Below are positions 46,193-46,890 of a stretch of 46,890 bases of DNA, one piece after another. The stretch spans positions 1 through 46,890 of the forward strand of contig DATFWO010000413.1 of NCBI GenBank assembly GCA_035259205.1, read 5' to 3'. Under the pieces are notes generated by a model that saw only the letters and a program-made list of their open reading frames with translations, had not been told where the DNA came from and did not search any database. Made by a program: the position numbers and the translations under genes. The stretch is from SG8-41 sp035259205. GTDB taxonomy: Bacteria; Pseudomonadota; Gammaproteobacteria; Burkholderiales; SG8-41. Position 1 is the stretch's first letter. Every line of letters begins with the position of its first letter.

Positions 46193-46890
46193 ATGAATCA
46201 GGTCGAAAAAGCGAAGCAGTTTGCCAATCTTCACGTCAAAGGCACTCCAGTCATTCTGTACAACGCTTGGGACCCGGGAAGCGCCAAAGCCCTCGTTGCC
46301 GCAGGTGCACGAGCTGTGGCAACGAGCAGTTGGTCGGTCGCGGCAGCCCAAGGATACAGCGATGGCGAAGCAATTCCGTTGTCCTTGGTTGAACAGATCA
46401 TAGGTCGAATCACGGCGAGCGTCGCTATACCCGTAACCGTGGACTTCGAAGGCGGCTATAGCGACGATGACGGACAACTCGCGGCAAACGTGGGGAGGTT
46501 GCTCGATCTCGGCGTCATTGGCATCAACTTTGAGGATCGAGTGGTCAAGGGCAAGGGCCTCTATGCCATCGATCGCCAAGCAGCGCGCATCGCCGCGATC
46601 CGCGAAGTAGCGAAGCAGAAGAACGTACCGCTCTTTATCAACGCGCGCACGGATGTGTTCCTAGGCCACGGCAATGACGTTGGGGATGCGCTGAGGCGCG
46701 CAAAGGCGTACGCCACTGCAGGTGCCTCGGGCTTCTTCATTCCTGGACTCACCGAGCCCACCGAAATCCGTCGCATTGCCATAGAAGCGACTCTCCCTGT
46801 GAACGTGATGGTGATGGAAGGGGTGCCTTCGAACGACAAACTCGCGAAGCTCGGTGTTGCGCGGGTGAGCTATGGACCGATTCCTTACGT
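46193..46890 (+). CDS. PEP mutase/isocitrate lyase family protein (3' end beyond window)
   Basis: The first 232 residues of a TIM-barrel enzyme of the phosphoenolpyruvate mutase/isocitrate lyase superfamily; the frame is open to the window edge. It begins MNQVEKAKQFANLHVKGTPV, then LYNAWDPGSAKALVAAGARA, TSSWSVAAAQGYSDGE, the metal-side motif VTVDFEGGYSDDD, GINFEDRV and LFINARTDVFL. The isocitrate lyase KKCGH motif is not present, so it belongs to the broad unassigned group that may cleave or hydrolyse C-C or P-C bonds of 2-keto/2-hydroxy acids. ATG chosen with GAGG upstream. About 25-50 residues are likely missing. Confidence 0.85.
   Translation, partial: MNQVEKAKQFANLHVKGTPVILYNAWDPGSAKALVAAGARAVATSSWSVAAAQGYSDGEAIPLSLVEQIIGRITASVAIPVTVDFEGGYSDDDGQLAANVGRLLDLGVIGINFEDRVVKGKGLYAIDRQAARIAAIREVAKQKNVPLFINARTDVFLGHGNDVGDALRRAKAYATAGASGFFIPGLTEPTEIRRIAIEATLPVNVMVMEGVPSNDKLAKLGVARVSYGPIPY

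Noticed and set aside
1..46890. CRISPR arrays, prophage, toxin-antitoxin pairs or known defence genes
   Set aside because: No regularly spaced repeats, integrase, phage structural gene or recognisable defence domain was seen anywhere in the window. The Fic-like gene lacks an antitoxin partner and its catalytic His.

Overview
This is a GC-rich, densely coding chromosomal segment, most likely from a betaproteobacterium of Burkholderiales type. Three things point there: five intact periplasmic binding proteins of the Bug (tripartite tricarboxylate transporter, TTT) family plus a remnant of a sixth, an isolated SoxCD-like pair, and frequent GTG/TTG starts with tightly overlapping genes. There is no phage, no intact insertion sequence, no CRISPR array and no intact rRNA or tRNA gene. 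The organism is inferred from gene content only.

Layout. 1-5.7 kb: an Nramp-related transporter, a Bug gene remnant, then a flavoprotein/short 2Fe-2S protein pair, an SDR protein with a changed active site and a DenD-like dehydrogenase. 5.7-10.4 kb: small housekeeping and membrane genes (half-size GDT1, RNase HII, His-rich double cupin, LEA-like lipoprotein, SemiSWEET) and an ArsR-rhodanese sulfur sensor. 10.5-10.95 kb: a non-coding repeat bounded by inverted repeats. 11-14 kb: membrane hydroxylase, cysteine desulfurase, PPK2. 14-20 kb: a leftward phosphate-uptake operon, pstS-pstC-pstA-pstB-pstS, that continues through a Fic-like gene and a HAD gene, headed by a near-perfect Pho box. 20.2-24.4 kb: phosphoketolase and phosphoglucomutase. 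24.8-27.2 kb: divergent c-type cytochrome and a heme/beta-propeller fusion. 27-42 kb: catabolic genes mixed with Bug proteins (amidohydrolase, LigB-type dioxygenase, ABM protein, acyl-CoA ligase, PuuE-like deacetylase, HpcH aldolase) and soxCD-like genes. 42-46.9 kb: SGNH hydrolase, SDR, AlkB-like protein, AraC regulator and a PEP mutase/isocitrate lyase family gene cut by the window edge.

How it works together. The phosphate block (Pho box, Pst with two different binding proteins, PPK2 with a weaker candidate Pho box) handles phosphate starvation and polyphosphate. The 27-42 kb block looks like scavenging of organic acids and aromatic breakdown products, with orphan Bug proteins supplying substrate recognition; no TctA/TctB membrane genes are in view. 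Several intergenic gaps share a short repeat that resembles the 3' end of a tRNA, in two cases with a terminator-like hairpin beyond it.

The least conventional items are the flavoprotein/mini-ferredoxin pair with the altered SDR, the Fic-like and HAD genes coupled to pst, the heme-propeller fusion, and the dispersed tRNA-like repeat. None of these is proven to be a new system from sequence reading alone.
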